64,000 nt of DNA from Robiginitomaculum sp. (GCA_021776525.1 JAJFFT010000005.1:186001-250000), one strand, 5' to 3'. Shown: positions 48,344 to 58,301, counted from the stretch's first letter. Made by a program: numbers and translations. Notes: generated by a model not told the origin, from the sequence alone.

Positions 48344-49623
48344 AAGCCCGTAAAACGCCGCCCTTTGTGATTTCAGGCGCCCGGGTGATTGACCCATCCA
48401 GCGGACGCGATGGCATTTTTGACGTTCTGGTTAAAAATGGACGGATTGCCGCAATTGATAAAACGATTGCAAAAGACAGCGTGGAACGTATCGACGCAAC
48501 CGGACTGGTGCTGGCTCCGGGGTTGGTGGATGTGTTGGTCAAAACCGGTGAGCCGGGGGCTGAGCAACGCGAAACCCTGCGCTCGGCTGGTAAGGCGGCG
48601 GCGGCAGGCGGGGTCACCACACTGGTCATATCGCCGCAAGCTGAACCAGCCATCGACGATCCAGCCATGGTGGATTTTATTTTACGCCGCGGTAAAAAAC
48701 GCGCCGCTGTGCACATTGTTCCGGCAGGCGGTTTGACCAAGGGCCTCGGCGGCGACACGTTGGCTGAAATTGGCCTGATGGGCGAGGCGGGGGCAGTACT
48801 GTTCTCTAATGGTGATCAGGCCATTGGTAATGCTGCTCTGATGCGCAATATCCTGACCTATGCCAAAGGTATGGATGCCTTGGTGAGCACAAGGCCTATT
48901 GAGCCGGATTTAAGCGCCAATGGCGTTATGAATGCCGGAGATTACGCGTCGAGACTTGGGCTGAAAGGCCTTCCTGCTGTGGCAGAACAGATTATGGTTG
49001 AACGTGATATTGCGCTGTGCGAAGCCTGTGGTGGGCGATTGCTCGTTGACCAGCTCTCGACCGGCGCGGCATTGGATGTTGTTCGCCGGGCCAAAAGGCG
49101 CGGCGTTCGTGTGTCCTGCACCGTATCCATTCACCATTTGACCCTGAATGAGTTGGATGTCGGCGATTACCGGACCTTTGCACGCCTTTCACCGCCCTTA
49201 CGCGCTGAGTCGGACAGGTTAGCCCTTGTGGCTGGGCTGGCCGATGGAACTATTGATGCCGTTGTTTCTGGTCATGATCCGCGCCCGGCCGAGGAAAAAC
49301 GCCTGCCGTTTGCCGAAAGCACGCCTGGGGCCATTGGTCTTGAGACTTTACTCAGCGGAGCTTTGTCACTGGTCCATAATGATGAAGCTGGTCTGTTGGA
49401 TGTGATGCGCGTGTTGACGGCTGGTCCGGCTCAAATGCTTGGCATGTCTTGCGGAACGATTACAGTCGGTGCGTCGGCCGATCTGGTGGTGTTTGACCCG
49501 GACAAACCCTGGGTTTGTGATGCCAGCAAGCTGCGCTCCAAATCAAAAAACACGCCATATGATGGCCGCCGCATGCAGGGCCGGACCGTCATGACTTTTG
49601 TGCAAGGCGTTCGCGTCCACTAG
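48340..49623 (+). CDS. pyrC': Non-catalytic dihydroorotase-like subunit PyrC'
   Basis: A 427-residue homologue of class I dihydroorotase that has lost its active site. The expected DxHxHxREPG reads [10 protein letters not shown] at residues 64-73: both metal His are Leu66 and Lys68 and the substrate Arg is Gly70. The later catalytic region reads [10 protein letters not shown] instead of SDHAPH. The fold is otherwise kept ([16 protein letters not shown] at the C-terminus). In Pseudomonas and relatives such a pseudo-enzyme is a structural partner needed for ATCase activity, and the 4-bp overlap with pyrB supports the same role here. Many pipelines would label it plain dihydroorotase. Confidence 0.92.
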   Translation: MKARKTPPFVISGARVIDPSSGRDGIFDVLVKNGRIAAIDKTIAKDSVERIDATGLVLAPGLVDVLVKTGEPGAEQRETLRSAGKAAAAGGVTTLVISPQAEPAIDDPAMVDFILRRGKKRAAVHIVPAGGLTKGLGGDTLAEIGLMGEAGAVLFSNGDQAIGNAALMRNILTYAKGMDALVSTRPIEPDLSANGVMNAGDYASRLGLKGLPAVAEQIMVERDIALCEACGGRLLVDQLSTGAALDVVRRAKRRGVRVSCTVSIHHLTLNELDVGDYRTFARLSPPLRAESDRLALVAGLADGTIDAVVSGHDPRPAEEKRLPFAESTPGAIGLETLLSGALSLVHNDEAGLLDVMRVLTAGPAQMLGMSCGTITVGASADLVVFDPDKPWVCDASKLRSKSKNTPYDGRRMQGRTVMTFVQGVRVH

Positions 49624-49647
49624 CTCATTATCAATTTGTCCAGGCAC

Positions 49648-49679
49648 AAAAAAAGGGGCCAGCTTTATAGCTGGCCCCT
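49648..49679 (-). terminator. Terminator of the TonB-receptor transcript
   Basis: A perfect 11-bp stem (AGGGGCCAGCT with AGCTGGCCCCT), TTAT loop. The A-tract on the left makes the T-run on the minus strand, so it serves the receptor gene; it may also slow pyrC' readthrough. Confidence 0.85.
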
Positions 49680-49715
49680 AAATTGTGTACGCAGAAGACC
49701 TGCGGGCGACAGAGC

Positions 49716-52301
49716 TTAGAAGCTCTTACGCACTGATACGCCGTATGTGCGTGGTGCATTCGGGTACGCATTGATGGTACCGGCTTGCACAACACCAGGG
49801 AAGGCGCTGGTATAGAACTTGTCGTTTGTCAGGTTGCGAGCCCAAACACGAACGTCCAGACCATTTTCCCATTCCACACCGGCACTGGCGTTAACCAGGC
49901 TTACTGTGCGGCGTGGGGCCAGAATTTCGACAACCTGTACACCACTTTCATACTGGTAATCACCGCGAACGAAGGCGGTGATGCCGCTGTCGAAAGTGTG
50001 TGTGTATGTAGCAGATGTTGCAATGCTGACCGAAGGAATGCCGGCAGGTTTTTGACCGGAACGGTCAACAATGGTGCCACCAGCACCCGGTGCGTTGACA
50101 AAGGAGTCGTAAACCGGGTCAAGCAGGGTCATGGCAAAAGTCAGTTTCAAAGGATCGATCGGCACATAGGTTGCGTCGATTTCAATACCTTGAGTGGACT
50201 GTTTACCAGCATTGCTGAGCACAAATCCGGTACCCAGGAAGGTATTGGATTGGAAGCCTTTGATGGTTTGATCAAAGACCGCAATGTTTACTGCGCCGCG
50301 CTCGAAACGAGCTTTCATGCCCAGCTCAAACACGGTGGCTTTTTCTGGTCCGGCAAAACGCGTGCCGAAGCTCTGATTGGACAGGGCCAGACCGGCACCG
50401 TTGATGGCAGCGGTATCGCTGACAAACGGACGGCTATCCCGAGACAGGTTCCAGGATGACGCTTTGAAGCCCGTGGCGGCACTACCATAAACGCTGACAT
50501 TGTCAGTTGCGTCAAAAGCGGCGCGTGCTGTCCAGGTCAACTTGCTGTCGCTGGTTTTTCCGCTTTCAACAGAATTTGGAAAACCAAGGAACGGTGGCAG
50601 GAACTGCAAAGCCTGCAGACCCAAAAGCGGGTTTTGTGCAGGATCAGAAAGATCCAGTGCGCCAACACCAGCGGCTACATTAGCCTGCAAGCCGCCAAAA
50701 GCGACTGCGCCTGGAATGCCACCCAGAGCCGGGCAGGCCGCAGTGCCAAGAACGGCACCAACATTAGCTGGCGAGAAAGGCAGGAAGCCCAATCCACAGG
50801 CCGCCGCAATGTTGGGGAAGTTACCCGCAACACTGGCAAGAACCAGTGAATTAAAACCACCAGCGCCAGCAAGATCAACACCAGAAAATGGCTCTGTTAC
50901 CAGAGCATTCCCGGTTACGTTCTTGCTATCGTCTGTATAGTTGAGGCCACCGGTCAGTGTCAGACGGTCAGTGACATGAAGGTCAAGAGTACCGTAAGCG
51001 GTGAATGATTCATCGTCCTGGGTAAAGTTATCAAATAACCCGGTGCCATTGGCAAAAAATGAACCAGGAGCAAAGCCATTGGCCGCTTCGATCAGGGCCA
51101 ATGAAGAAGGGCCACCAGCCAGAATATCAACGTAAGAGCGGAAGGCACTGCCGGCAACAATCGTATCAGCAACTTTCACATCTTCGTTGAAGTAATATCC
51201 CCCGAACATCCAGTCGACGGTGTTATCGCCAGTCGACGTAACGCGAAGTTCCTGCGTGAACGTATCGATGTTATTGTCCAGGCTTACGTCGCTGAGAAGT
51301 TCCAGCGTTGTAAAGTCGGCATCGTATGTCGCGCCACTTTTGTTGCTACGATAGGACGTAATGGATGTTACGGCAAAGTTATCGGCCTCATAGTCCAAAT
51401 GCATAGATACGCCACCGTCTTTAACGGTGTTGCGTGGGTCTTTATTATAGAAGGTATTATATGCAAATGGATCAGATGGGTCGGCCAATTGCCCGCCAAG
51501 TGCCTGAATGGCCCCTGCGGTTGGTCCATTTTGGAAGTTGGTAACCGTACAGCAGACTTCGTCGATTTTGTTGTAATCAGCAATGAAGCGGATATCGAGA
51601 TTGTCATTAGGCTGGATCAAAAGCTGGCCACGTACGTTAAAGCGATCGCGCTGATTGACCTTGGTCAGGCCAAGGGCGCTGTCGGAAAAGCCGTCACGTT
51701 TGTTAATGCTGCCGCCAATGCTGGCTGCGACATTGTCAGACAACGGGCCTGACAGATACGCTTTGGCTAGGCGCAAATCCAGATTGCCGGTGCCAAGCTC
51801 AACATAACCGTTGCTTTCAAATGATGGTTTAGCTGTAACGATGCTGATCACACCAGCAGAAGCGTTTTTACCAAACAGGGTGCTTTGTGGGCCGCGCAGA
51901 ACCTCAATGCGGTTCAGTTTAGGCAAGTCACCAATTTGGGCGGCGGAACGAGAGCGGTATACGCCATCGATAAACACACCAACGGATGGCTCAATACCGG
52001 CATTGTTGGCACCGTTACCAAAACCACGAATAATAAAGTTGGTATTTGCAGAGGTCTGCAATGTGTTGACCCGCAAGGACGTTGCTACTGATTGCAAATC
52101 GGAAATGTCCAGAATTTGCGTTTTCACAATAGTGTCTTCGGTGGTCACTGTAACAGCAACAGGTGTCTGCTGGAGTGTTTTTTCCCGCTTGGTTGCGGTG
52201 ACGACGATCTCGTCTTCCATTTGCGCAAACACAACGCCTGGCATAGCAAAGGATGCGACCAATGCGGTGGTGGCAATGGCCTTTAATTTAAACTTAGTCA
52301 T
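49716..52301 (-). CDS. TonB-dependent outer-membrane receptor
   Basis: 861 residues. A signal peptide (ATTALVASFAMPGVVFA) is followed by a TonB box (DEIVVTATKRE), a plug domain (INTLQTSANTNFIIRGFGNG, RIEVLRGPQSTLFGKNASAG) and a beta-barrel ending in the aromatic terminus GVSVRKSF. Between about residues 490 and 575 is an Ala/Gly-rich insertion with four Cys. The type is that of the large uncharacterised receptor group of Sphingomonadales and Hyphomonadales; the ligand is unknown. No TonB/ExbBD genes are close. An esterase lipoprotein lies 113 bp upstream on the same strand. Confidence 0.93.
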   Translation of the reverse strand: MTKFKLKAIATTALVASFAMPGVVFAQMEDEIVVTATKREKTLQQTPVAVTVTTEDTIVKTQILDISDLQSVATSLRVNTLQTSANTNFIIRGFGNGANNAGIEPSVGVFIDGVYRSRSAAQIGDLPKLNRIEVLRGPQSTLFGKNASAGVISIVTAKPSFESNGYVELGTGNLDLRLAKAYLSGPLSDNVAASIGGSINKRDGFSDSALGLTKVNQRDRFNVRGQLLIQPNDNLDIRFIADYNKIDEVCCTVTNFQNGPTAGAIQALGGQLADPSDPFAYNTFYNKDPRNTVKDGGVSMHLDYEADNFAVTSITSYRSNKSGATYDADFTTLELLSDVSLDNNIDTFTQELRVTSTGDNTVDWMFGGYYFNEDVKVADTIVAGSAFRSYVDILAGGPSSLALIEAANGFAPGSFFANGTGLFDNFTQDDESFTAYGTLDLHVTDRLTLTGGLNYTDDSKNVTGNALVTEPFSGVDLAGAGGFNSLVLASVAGNFPNIAAACGLGFLPFSPANVGAVLGTAACPALGGIPGAVAFGGLQANVAAGVGALDLSDPAQNPLLGLQALQFLPPFLGFPNSVESGKTSDSKLTWTARAAFDATDNVSVYGSAATGFKASSWNLSRDSRPFVSDTAAINGAGLALSNQSFGTRFAGPEKATVFELGMKARFERGAVNIAVFDQTIKGFQSNTFLGTGFVLSNAGKQSTQGIEIDATYVPIDPLKLTFAMTLLDPVYDSFVNAPGAGGTIVDRSGQKPAGIPSVSIATSATYTHTFDSGITAFVRGDYQYESGVQVVEILAPRRTVSLVNASAGVEWENGLDVRVWARNLTNDKFYTSAFPGVVQAGTINAYPNAPRTYGVSVRKSF

Positions 52302-52414
52302 ACTCTTCCCCTCGAAAATAGCGATTCAACACGCATTGCGCCCATCACACCATTTTGTGAACGGCGCGTCCAGTGCTGTTTTGGGGAATTATTGCGTCTA
52401 TTTGGAGAATTTGG

Positions 52415-54208
52415 CTAAAGTTTACAATCAACATGCTTAATTTTGTCGACTTGCGCACGAATTTCCGGGAACCAACCTTTTACGCCTAAAAACGCCAGGC
52501 ATTTTTCCTGGAAGGATTTAAACCGACCATCCTGGTCCAAGTCGCTGAGAACGCTGTCTACAGAAATTTCCTCTGTAGACATTCGCACGCCACCGCCAGC
52601 AACCGTATCAAGGACGATCAATCTGTCTGCGCCGGCCCCCCATTGTTGCCAGTTTGGCAGGGTGCCGTCCATACCGCGCCCTGGTTTTCCATGGGTCGCA
52701 AAGGCGGCCCAATACGACATCATGGTGCGGGACAGGACATCTCGCTCTTGTGCCGTATCTTTTGGGAATATTTTTCCACCGCCGACGGGGAAGGTGGCAA
52801 AGCCATTAAACACAAAGGGCAGTTCCATGGCGTGTCCGGCGCCTAACAACAATGAGAAGTCAGTCCCCAGAACAGAACCTTCTTCGTCCCAGTCAAAACG
52901 GTAGGCGTAAAGGTCTGAGGGGCCATTCGCTTTGAGGCGGCGCGCCTGTGTATCAACAGAGCGGGCACGCCACATGGCGCTTTCGTATTCTGCCTGCAAA
53001 GCATATTGGTTGGCATCTTGAGGGCGAGGCAGAAACCCTAGGAATTTTTTCACCAATTTTGGGTTCGTGACGTTAAAGAGTTTGGTCTCATCGCGATTAG
53101 TCCCGGTTATGACCGGAACAATATCAAAGCCCGGATTGTCCAGAGCCGCTTCAAGGCTATCAGCTTTGAGCAAAATCCCATCAGCAATGATCAATGGGGA
53201 CCCAGGTTCGGCTGAGCCGTTTTCTGCGGAGCCGTCATCTTCCTGGGCCGCGATATAAACATCTTTTGCAGAGGCGTCGCGCAAAAATGCGGCCATATCC
53301 GGCGCGTTCAAATCAGCGGGCGGGTTAAGATTGCCTACAAGGGCGCGGGCACCTTTATAGGCCCAGCCTGATCCCTTGGGCACGCCGTTCTCTGCGGTTT
53401 CCATTGTGTGGGACGTGAAATAACCGCTTTGAATGATTGCACCATGGAACAAACCTTGCGCACGGGGCAGGGCAATCAGAGTGGCCACATCATGGCCCCC
53501 GGCAGATTCGCCAAAAATAGTGACACGGTCAGGGTTGCCCCCAAAGCTGGAAATATTCCTTTTGACCCATTGCAGAGCTTCGATCATGTCAAAGTTTGCA
53601 AAGTTGGGGCTTTGATCAGGGCCGCTGAGCGCCGTTTCGCGCAAAGCTTTGTGGGCAAACCATCCAAAAGGTCCAAGGCGGTAATTGATTGAGACAAGGA
53701 TGACATTATGCCGGGTGGCCAGGTATTGGCCATCATACTGGCCTCCATACCCCCATACATTGCTGCCGCCATGGATAAAGAACATGACTGGAAGGCGCGC
53801 ATCACCAGAGGGTAGGGCGTCTTTGGCCAGGGCCGGAGACCAAATATTGAGTACCAGACAATCTTCATTACCAACCAATGCACCCAAATCATCATACACA
53901 TCGGCAGACCGGGCGCGTTGAACACAGCGCACGCCGGGGTTCAGAGTCTCTTTGATTCCTTCCCAAGGGGCCGCAGGGCGAGGCGCACGCCAGCGCAGTT
54001 CGCCGACCGGCGGCGCGGCATACGGGATTGCGGCCCATTGATAGGCACCCGCCTGTGGTGTGATCGATCCGACAATGTCACCGGTATCAATCGTCCGCAG
54101 GGTTTGCATGTTTGCAATTGGTGGCTCAGGGGCTTTTGGCTTGTTCTGGCAGGCCGTGAGGCCGAGGCCGCCGAGCGTCAAAAAGGCGATAAGCGTTAAA
54201 AAGCGCAT
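52415..54208 (-). CDS. Carboxylesterase type B, predicted lipoprotein
   Basis: 597 residues. A lipoprotein signal peptide ends at LGLTAC. The type B carboxylesterase fold is shown by FFIHGGSNVWGYG (oxyanion hole), VSINYRLGPFGW, EDCLVLNIWSP, the nucleophile GESAGGHDV and a catalytic-His region LLGAGHAMELPFVF. It is probably anchored in the outer membrane or periplasm and hydrolyses carboxylic esters. It precedes the TonB receptor gene on the same strand by 113 bp, which suggests the products are used together, but the substrate is unknown. Confidence 0.9.
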   Translation of the reverse strand: MRFLTLIAFLTLGGLGLTACQNKPKAPEPPIANMQTLRTIDTGDIVGSITPQAGAYQWAAIPYAAPPVGELRWRAPRPAAPWEGIKETLNPGVRCVQRARSADVYDDLGALVGNEDCLVLNIWSPALAKDALPSGDARLPVMFFIHGGSNVWGYGGQYDGQYLATRHNVILVSINYRLGPFGWFAHKALRETALSGPDQSPNFANFDMIEALQWVKRNISSFGGNPDRVTIFGESAGGHDVATLIALPRAQGLFHGAIIQSGYFTSHTMETAENGVPKGSGWAYKGARALVGNLNPPADLNAPDMAAFLRDASAKDVYIAAQEDDGSAENGSAEPGSPLIIADGILLKADSLEAALDNPGFDIVPVITGTNRDETKLFNVTNPKLVKKFLGFLPRPQDANQYALQAEYESAMWRARSVDTQARRLKANGPSDLYAYRFDWDEEGSVLGTDFSLLLGAGHAMELPFVFNGFATFPVGGGKIFPKDTAQERDVLSRTMMSYWAAFATHGKPGRGMDGTLPNWQQWGAGADRLIVLDTVAGGGVRMSTEEISVDSVLSDLDQDGRFKSFQEKCLAFLGVKGWFPEIRAQVDKIKHVDCKL

Positions 54209-54604
54209 GCGGTTTTTCCCAAAATCAGGCTCAAAATCTGGACGGGCACCATGCCCAAGCGTAATTTTTTAATTGCGAAGCATGCGCATAAAGAGGTGCG
54301 GTGCTGGCTTGTCAAGACACATTCAGGTGACGAGAGGCTAAGACTGGCAATTTTGGGAAGCGTCAAAATGCACGAATACAAGGGCTGTCGGCACGCATCA
54401 TTTGAACGGGTAAGGTGTGGTTAAGTTTGATGAATCAAATGTCACCGAAAACCTTTGTTTTTACAAATAAAAAATCTTCATTACTTTAACTTATTCGAAA
54501 CTGTAAGCGGGAAAAATCCCTCATGTGGCTTGGCCATGAATGGTAATAATGAACTCGATCCTGGAAGAAAAACAAGGACGAGTTTTGAATTTGGGGAAAT
54601 GAAA
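54209..54604. other. Gene-free stretch between esterase and Sel1-like genes
   Basis: No credible gene. A perfect palindrome TTTGAT-GA-ATCAAA lies at 54426-54439, a possible operator for the Sel1-like gene. The frame open from 54455 reads into the Sel1-like gene but its upstream part shows no protein-like features. Confidence 0.5.
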
Positions 54605-54880
54605 ATGGCGTTTACAGACGTTGAAGTACAAGAAGCTCATAACGCGGTTACAGGCTCACCGGAAGCTGAGGATCTGAACCGCCTTGGTCTGATCTATTCG
54701 TCCGGTGAAGGGCAAGAGCTGGATCTGGTTGAAGCGCACAAATGGTTTAACCTTGCTGCGGTTCTGGGCTTTGAAACAGCCAAGACCTACCGTCAGGAAG
54801 TGTCGGATCAAATGGATTCGCAACAAATTGCTCAGGCACAACGCGCGGCACGGAAATGGCTTCACGGTCATAAATGCTAA
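54605..54880 (+). CDS. Small Sel1-like repeat protein
   Basis: A 91-residue protein with about one Sel1/TPR-like repeat: EDLNRLGLIYSSGEG followed by LVEAHKWFNLAAVLG, then a helical tail with QIAQAQRAARKWLHGHKC. Such short Sel1-like proteins are common in Caulobacterales and Rhizobiales and have no defined role; the WFNLAA motif is typical. No signal peptide. ATG at 54605 has GGGGAAA 5-8 nt upstream; an ATG six bases earlier is possible. It ends 24 bp from the convergent wza-like gene. Confidence 0.75.
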   Translation: MAFTDVEVQEAHNAVTGSPEAEDLNRLGLIYSSGEGQELDLVEAHKWFNLAAVLGFETAKTYRQEVSDQMDSQQIAQAQRAARKWLHGHKC

Positions 54881-54904
54881 GCGACGATCTGTACGTTTGT
54901 GGGT

Positions 54905-55717
54905 TTAAGGCCCACTGACGACAGGAAGAACACTGCTGGAATTTCCGGGGTAATAAGACACCGAGAAATTGATCGGCAGTGCGTCGCGAATGTATTGCTG
55001 CATAAACAGGTTGATGTTGGCAATGCCCGAACGCGGGACAAAGACCACATCGCCACGGCGTAGAGCCATAAGGTCGCCTCTTGCGCCTTTGTGCAGGACA
55101 GATTTCAGATCGACGGTTTTCATCATCGGCCCACCATCGGGGTGGCGGCGAATAAGAATGATTTTTCCGGTTTTTGCGGTCGTGCGCAGGCCCCCGGCCA
55201 TCATAACGGCTTCCATAACACCGATCTGACCAGGCAGCTCAAACATGCCGGGTTGTCCAACTTCACCGCCAACAAATATTCTTTGCGACCCAAATGTGCG
55301 CGGCGTGATTTCGACGCTGGGGTCAACCAATTGGTTGGACAGTGCAGTGCGCAAGCGCATTTTCAATTGTTCAATTGTTAAATTTGCGGCCATGACCGGC
55401 GGCGCCAGTGGCATTTGCACGCGGCCATCAGGGCCGACAAGCAATAGTCGCGAGAGCTCAGGCGCAGAATAAACGATAATGTCCAGCTGGTCACCGGGCA
55501 GTAATCTGTATTGCGGATCCGAATCGCGCCAAGTGCGAAAACCGGCGCGGGTGGCCTGTTCGGTGTTGGAAGTATGACCATTTTGGCCCGCAGAGGCCGT
55601 GTTGTAACCGTATGATCCGCCTGTCGGGTAACGGCTATAGCCGCCACCGCTGGCGCAAGCCGTCAAAGCCAGCATTGTGGAAACGGCAATAAATGAGCGT
55701 TTTTCGGGCGAAATCAC
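54905..55717 (-). CDS. Wza/GumB-type polysaccharide export lipoprotein
   Basis: 270 residues. Lipoprotein signal ending at LALTAC, a Gly/Tyr-rich spacer, then the poly-export domain: YRLLPGDQLDIIVYSAPELSR, GPDGRVQMPLAPPVMAANL, VEITPRTFGSQRIFVGGEV (SLBB-like) and MEAVMMAGGLRTTAKTGKIIL. It would form the outer-membrane channel for an exopolysaccharide. GTG start at 55717 with AGGAAA upstream. Divergent from the Wzz-like gene, 76 bp apart, so one regulatory gap controls both arms. Confidence 0.9.
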   Translation of the reverse strand: MISPEKRSFIAVSTMLALTACASGGGYSRYPTGGSYGYNTASAGQNGHTSNTEQATRAGFRTWRDSDPQYRLLPGDQLDIIVYSAPELSRLLLVGPDGRVQMPLAPPVMAANLTIEQLKMRLRTALSNQLVDPSVEITPRTFGSQRIFVGGEVGQPGMFELPGQIGVMEAVMMAGGLRTTAKTGKIILIRRHPDGGPMMKTVDLKSVLHKGARGDLMALRRGDVVFVPRSGIANINLFMQQYIRDALPINFSVSYYPGNSSSVLPVVSGP

Positions 55718-55793
55718 AGCATTTTCCTGTTCTTGCGAAAATTTACCTAAATCTTAATGAGAATGGTTAGGAATTGTTAAACACGATGCCTGA

Positions 55794-57491
55794 ATGATAG
55801 CGATTAACGTCAATAAAGCCCAAATAGATTCGATGACACAGTATTTTACCCCGCCACCTAACCACCAGCCTGCAGCTGCTGCGCGCACCAGCGGGTGGGC
55901 CGGGCTGTCCGGCGTTTCCTTTTTTGAACTGCTGTCCCGCCTCTGGGCGCGCAAATTTTTGATGCTGGCCATCTTCGTTGTGATTTTTGGGGTCGCGATG
56001 GCTGGGGTTATGACCCTGAAGAAAAGCTATACCGCGCGGGGACGGATACTGGTGCAGTTTGGCGAAGAGTACATTTACAACCCGATCGTGGGTACGGCAG
56101 GGCAGGGTACGGCGTTTTCTGCTGATCAGATGATACAGGCGGAAGTTGGTTTTATCACGGCCGTAGAGCTTAAAGAGCGGGTACTTAAAAAAATCGGTTT
56201 ACGCCGTCTGTACCCCAAATTGGCATTGGAACTGGAACTAGAGCCTTATAAACGCGACCTGATCCATGGTGCGGCCCTGCATAATCTGGAAAAAAGCCTG
56301 GCGGCCTATACTGCGCCGAACCAGCCATTGGTCAGCGTTTCATTTCACCATGAAAACCCGCAAGTTGCCCGCGATGTTCTGGATGCTTTTATAGAAGAGT
56401 ATCAGATATACAGACGCAAAATTCTACTTGATGACGGAAAAGGCGGTTTTGAAGTTGAGCGAAAATCCTCGGAAGAATCATTGCGTGATGTCAATTCAAA
56501 GCTGGAAAAGTTCCTAGTTCAAAACGGTATTGGTGATTTTGTTGCAGAACGTACAGCACTGAGCAATCGCATTGCCATTTTGCGCGATCAACTTCTGACC
56601 GCTCAGGCGCGCCGGCAGGAGATTCAAAGTGCTCTGGCGGTGACCGATACACGGTTGCTGCAAACCCCAAAGACTGTCGAGCAATTCACCGATGATGCCA
56701 GTACCGGACAATTGGCAGCATTAAAACTGGAGCGCGAGCAATTGTTGGCCAGGTATCTGCCGCAATCCAGTCCTGTTCAGGAAATCAACGCACGGATATC
56801 CCGGACTGAGAAATACCTTCAAAGCGGCTCCAGCCAGAGCACAGGGACCAAACGGACGGGGGTCAATACCATCTATCAGGGTTTGCAGACCAGCAAGCTG
56901 ACCCTAGAGGCGGAACAACAGTCCACTGCGGCCAAGATTGCTGTTCTAAAGTCCCAGATTTCGACCATCAATGCCCGGCAAAGACGCTTTCAGGGCTTGT
57001 TTCCAGAGTATCAACGTCTGGCCAGCAAGGCCCGGATTATGGAAGAGAATTATGTGCAATTTGCGTCGCGCGAACAGGAATTGAAAACCAGACGTAATCT
57101 GGCGGCGCTGCAATCCGATAATATTCGGGTTATCGAGCGCCCGACCGTGCCGGTCAAAGGCAAGTCCATGAAAAGACCGGCGACTATTCTGGCCTTTCTT
57201 TTTGCGGCCTTTACGGCTTTTTGCGTCGGTTTGTTCTTTGCGCTGTTGGATATTGTTCGCACAGGTACTAGGCCAGCGGCGCGGGCGCAGCATACACAAC
57301 GCGCACAGCCGCATAAACACGGACAACGTACTTCGCCGGGGCACCGCCCCCCACCGCCACCGGCGCAACATGTTGCGCCGTCCTTTCCCTATATTCAGAC
57401 TATGGACGATAGCTCTGGAGCAGAAGGGCATAATGGGCAAAAACCCGATGATGGCCTGCCGGTTCTAGGCAATATTGCGGCCCGCATTTAA
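55794..57491 (+). CDS. Wzz/Wzc-N-type polysaccharide co-polymerase
   Basis: 565 residues. Two membrane helices (about 54-75, FLMLAIFVVIFGVAMAG, and 462-487, TILAFLFAAFTAFCVGLFFALL) enclose a large periplasmic coiled-coil domain with the GNVR-type region (RLASKARIMEENYVQFASREQELKTRR). It sets chain length and links polymerisation to export. After the second helix is a ~75-residue His/Pro/Gln-rich tail instead of the kinase domain found in one-piece Wzc proteins. ATG at 55794 or 55833 are both possible; neither has a strong ribosome site. Confidence 0.88.
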   Translation: MIAINVNKAQIDSMTQYFTPPPNHQPAAAARTSGWAGLSGVSFFELLSRLWARKFLMLAIFVVIFGVAMAGVMTLKKSYTARGRILVQFGEEYIYNPIVGTAGQGTAFSADQMIQAEVGFITAVELKERVLKKIGLRRLYPKLALELELEPYKRDLIHGAALHNLEKSLAAYTAPNQPLVSVSFHHENPQVARDVLDAFIEEYQIYRRKILLDDGKGGFEVERKSSEESLRDVNSKLEKFLVQNGIGDFVAERTALSNRIAILRDQLLTAQARRQEIQSALAVTDTRLLQTPKTVEQFTDDASTGQLAALKLEREQLLARYLPQSSPVQEINARISRTEKYLQSGSSQSTGTKRTGVNTIYQGLQTSKLTLEAEQQSTAAKIAVLKSQISTINARQRRFQGLFPEYQRLASKARIMEENYVQFASREQELKTRRNLAALQSDNIRVIERPTVPVKGKSMKRPATILAFLFAAFTAFCVGLFFALLDIVRTGTRPAARAQHTQRAQPHKHGQRTSPGHRPPPPPAQHVAPSFPYIQTMDDSSGAEGHNGQKPDDGLPVLGNIAARI

Positions 57492-57590
57492 TCCTGCCCA
57501 GATGAAATACTTAACGAGGATCGCTTTCGGTTACATCTCGTTAACCAAGATTGTTTTTACTGAGATCATGGATTCGAAAGATCAGTATCT

Positions 57591-58301
57591 ATGATTGATT
57601 TACGTCAAGAGCTTTACGGCCTGTGTGGGGTCTATGAACAACTGGCGGCGCAACAACGCGGCGTGGTTATTCAGTTTATGGGCCTGCAGTCCGGAGCCGG
57701 CGTATCGACATGTGCGCGGGCTTTTGCGCGGCTGTTGGCTCCGCGGCAAAAACGCGGCGTCTGGCTGTTTGATCTGGACTTTTATGCCAACACACATTTC
57801 AAGGTGTTTTCCAGCGCCAAGGCACAATCGCTTTACGGCCCTCTTGGTACGGCCTGTGATGCAACCATGGGTAATGCGTCATTGTTCTGGCGTATACAAC
57901 CAGAACTGGTCCGTGAAGACGGTCGCAAAGCCGGGGATCGCTATTATTTGAATATGCATCAGGTCGGCAATCACAGATTGTATGTCAGCAGGTTTCGCAA
58001 TGATTTACTGCGTGCCAAACAGGATGTGCATTTGTGCCCGGCTAAATCTTACTGGGCCAATATACGCAAAAATGTCGACCTGACGATTATTGACGCGCCG
58101 GCACTTAACCGTGGACGCGGTGGGCTGGTGACGGCGGCTGATACAGACGGTGTCGTGATCGTCGCACACCCGGCCGAGGCCGGTGCCCCGATACAGCGCA
58201 TGCGCCAGCAAATTGAAGGGCGCGGCGGCCGTTGCCTTGGTGTGATCTATAACGCGGTACCGCGGCAAGGTATGGGGCCGGCACTTCATGCAGCTCAATA
58301 A
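57591..58301 (+). CDS. BY-kinase-like ATPase with degenerate P-loop
   Basis: 236 residues, related to the CpsD/Wzc-C tyrosine autokinase and MinD/ParA superfamily. The P-loop position reads GLQSGAGVST (31-40): the Walker A Lys before Ser-Thr is Val38. The Walker A' LFDLDFYAN (59-67) and Walker B LTIIDAPAL (about 164-172) are kept. There is no Tyr cluster at the C-terminus. It follows the Wzz-like gene, so it is the expected kinase partner, but ATP hydrolysis and autophosphorylation are doubtful. It probably acts as a regulatory or structural partner of the co-polymerase. Confidence 0.8.
   Translation: MIDLRQELYGLCGVYEQLAAQQRGVVIQFMGLQSGAGVSTCARAFARLLAPRQKRGVWLFDLDFYANTHFKVFSSAKAQSLYGPLGTACDATMGNASLFWRIQPELVREDGRKAGDRYYLNMHQVGNHRLYVSRFRNDLLRAKQDVHLCPAKSYWANIRKNVDLTIIDAPALNRGRGGLVTAADTDGVVIVAHPAEAGAPIQRMRQQIEGRGGRCLGVIYNAVPRQGMGPALHAAQ

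Noticed and set aside
50650..50900. Separate gene in the Ala/Gly-rich part of the TonB receptor
   Set aside because: The region is in frame with the receptor and keeps the barrel context; plus-strand frames there are antisense shadows.
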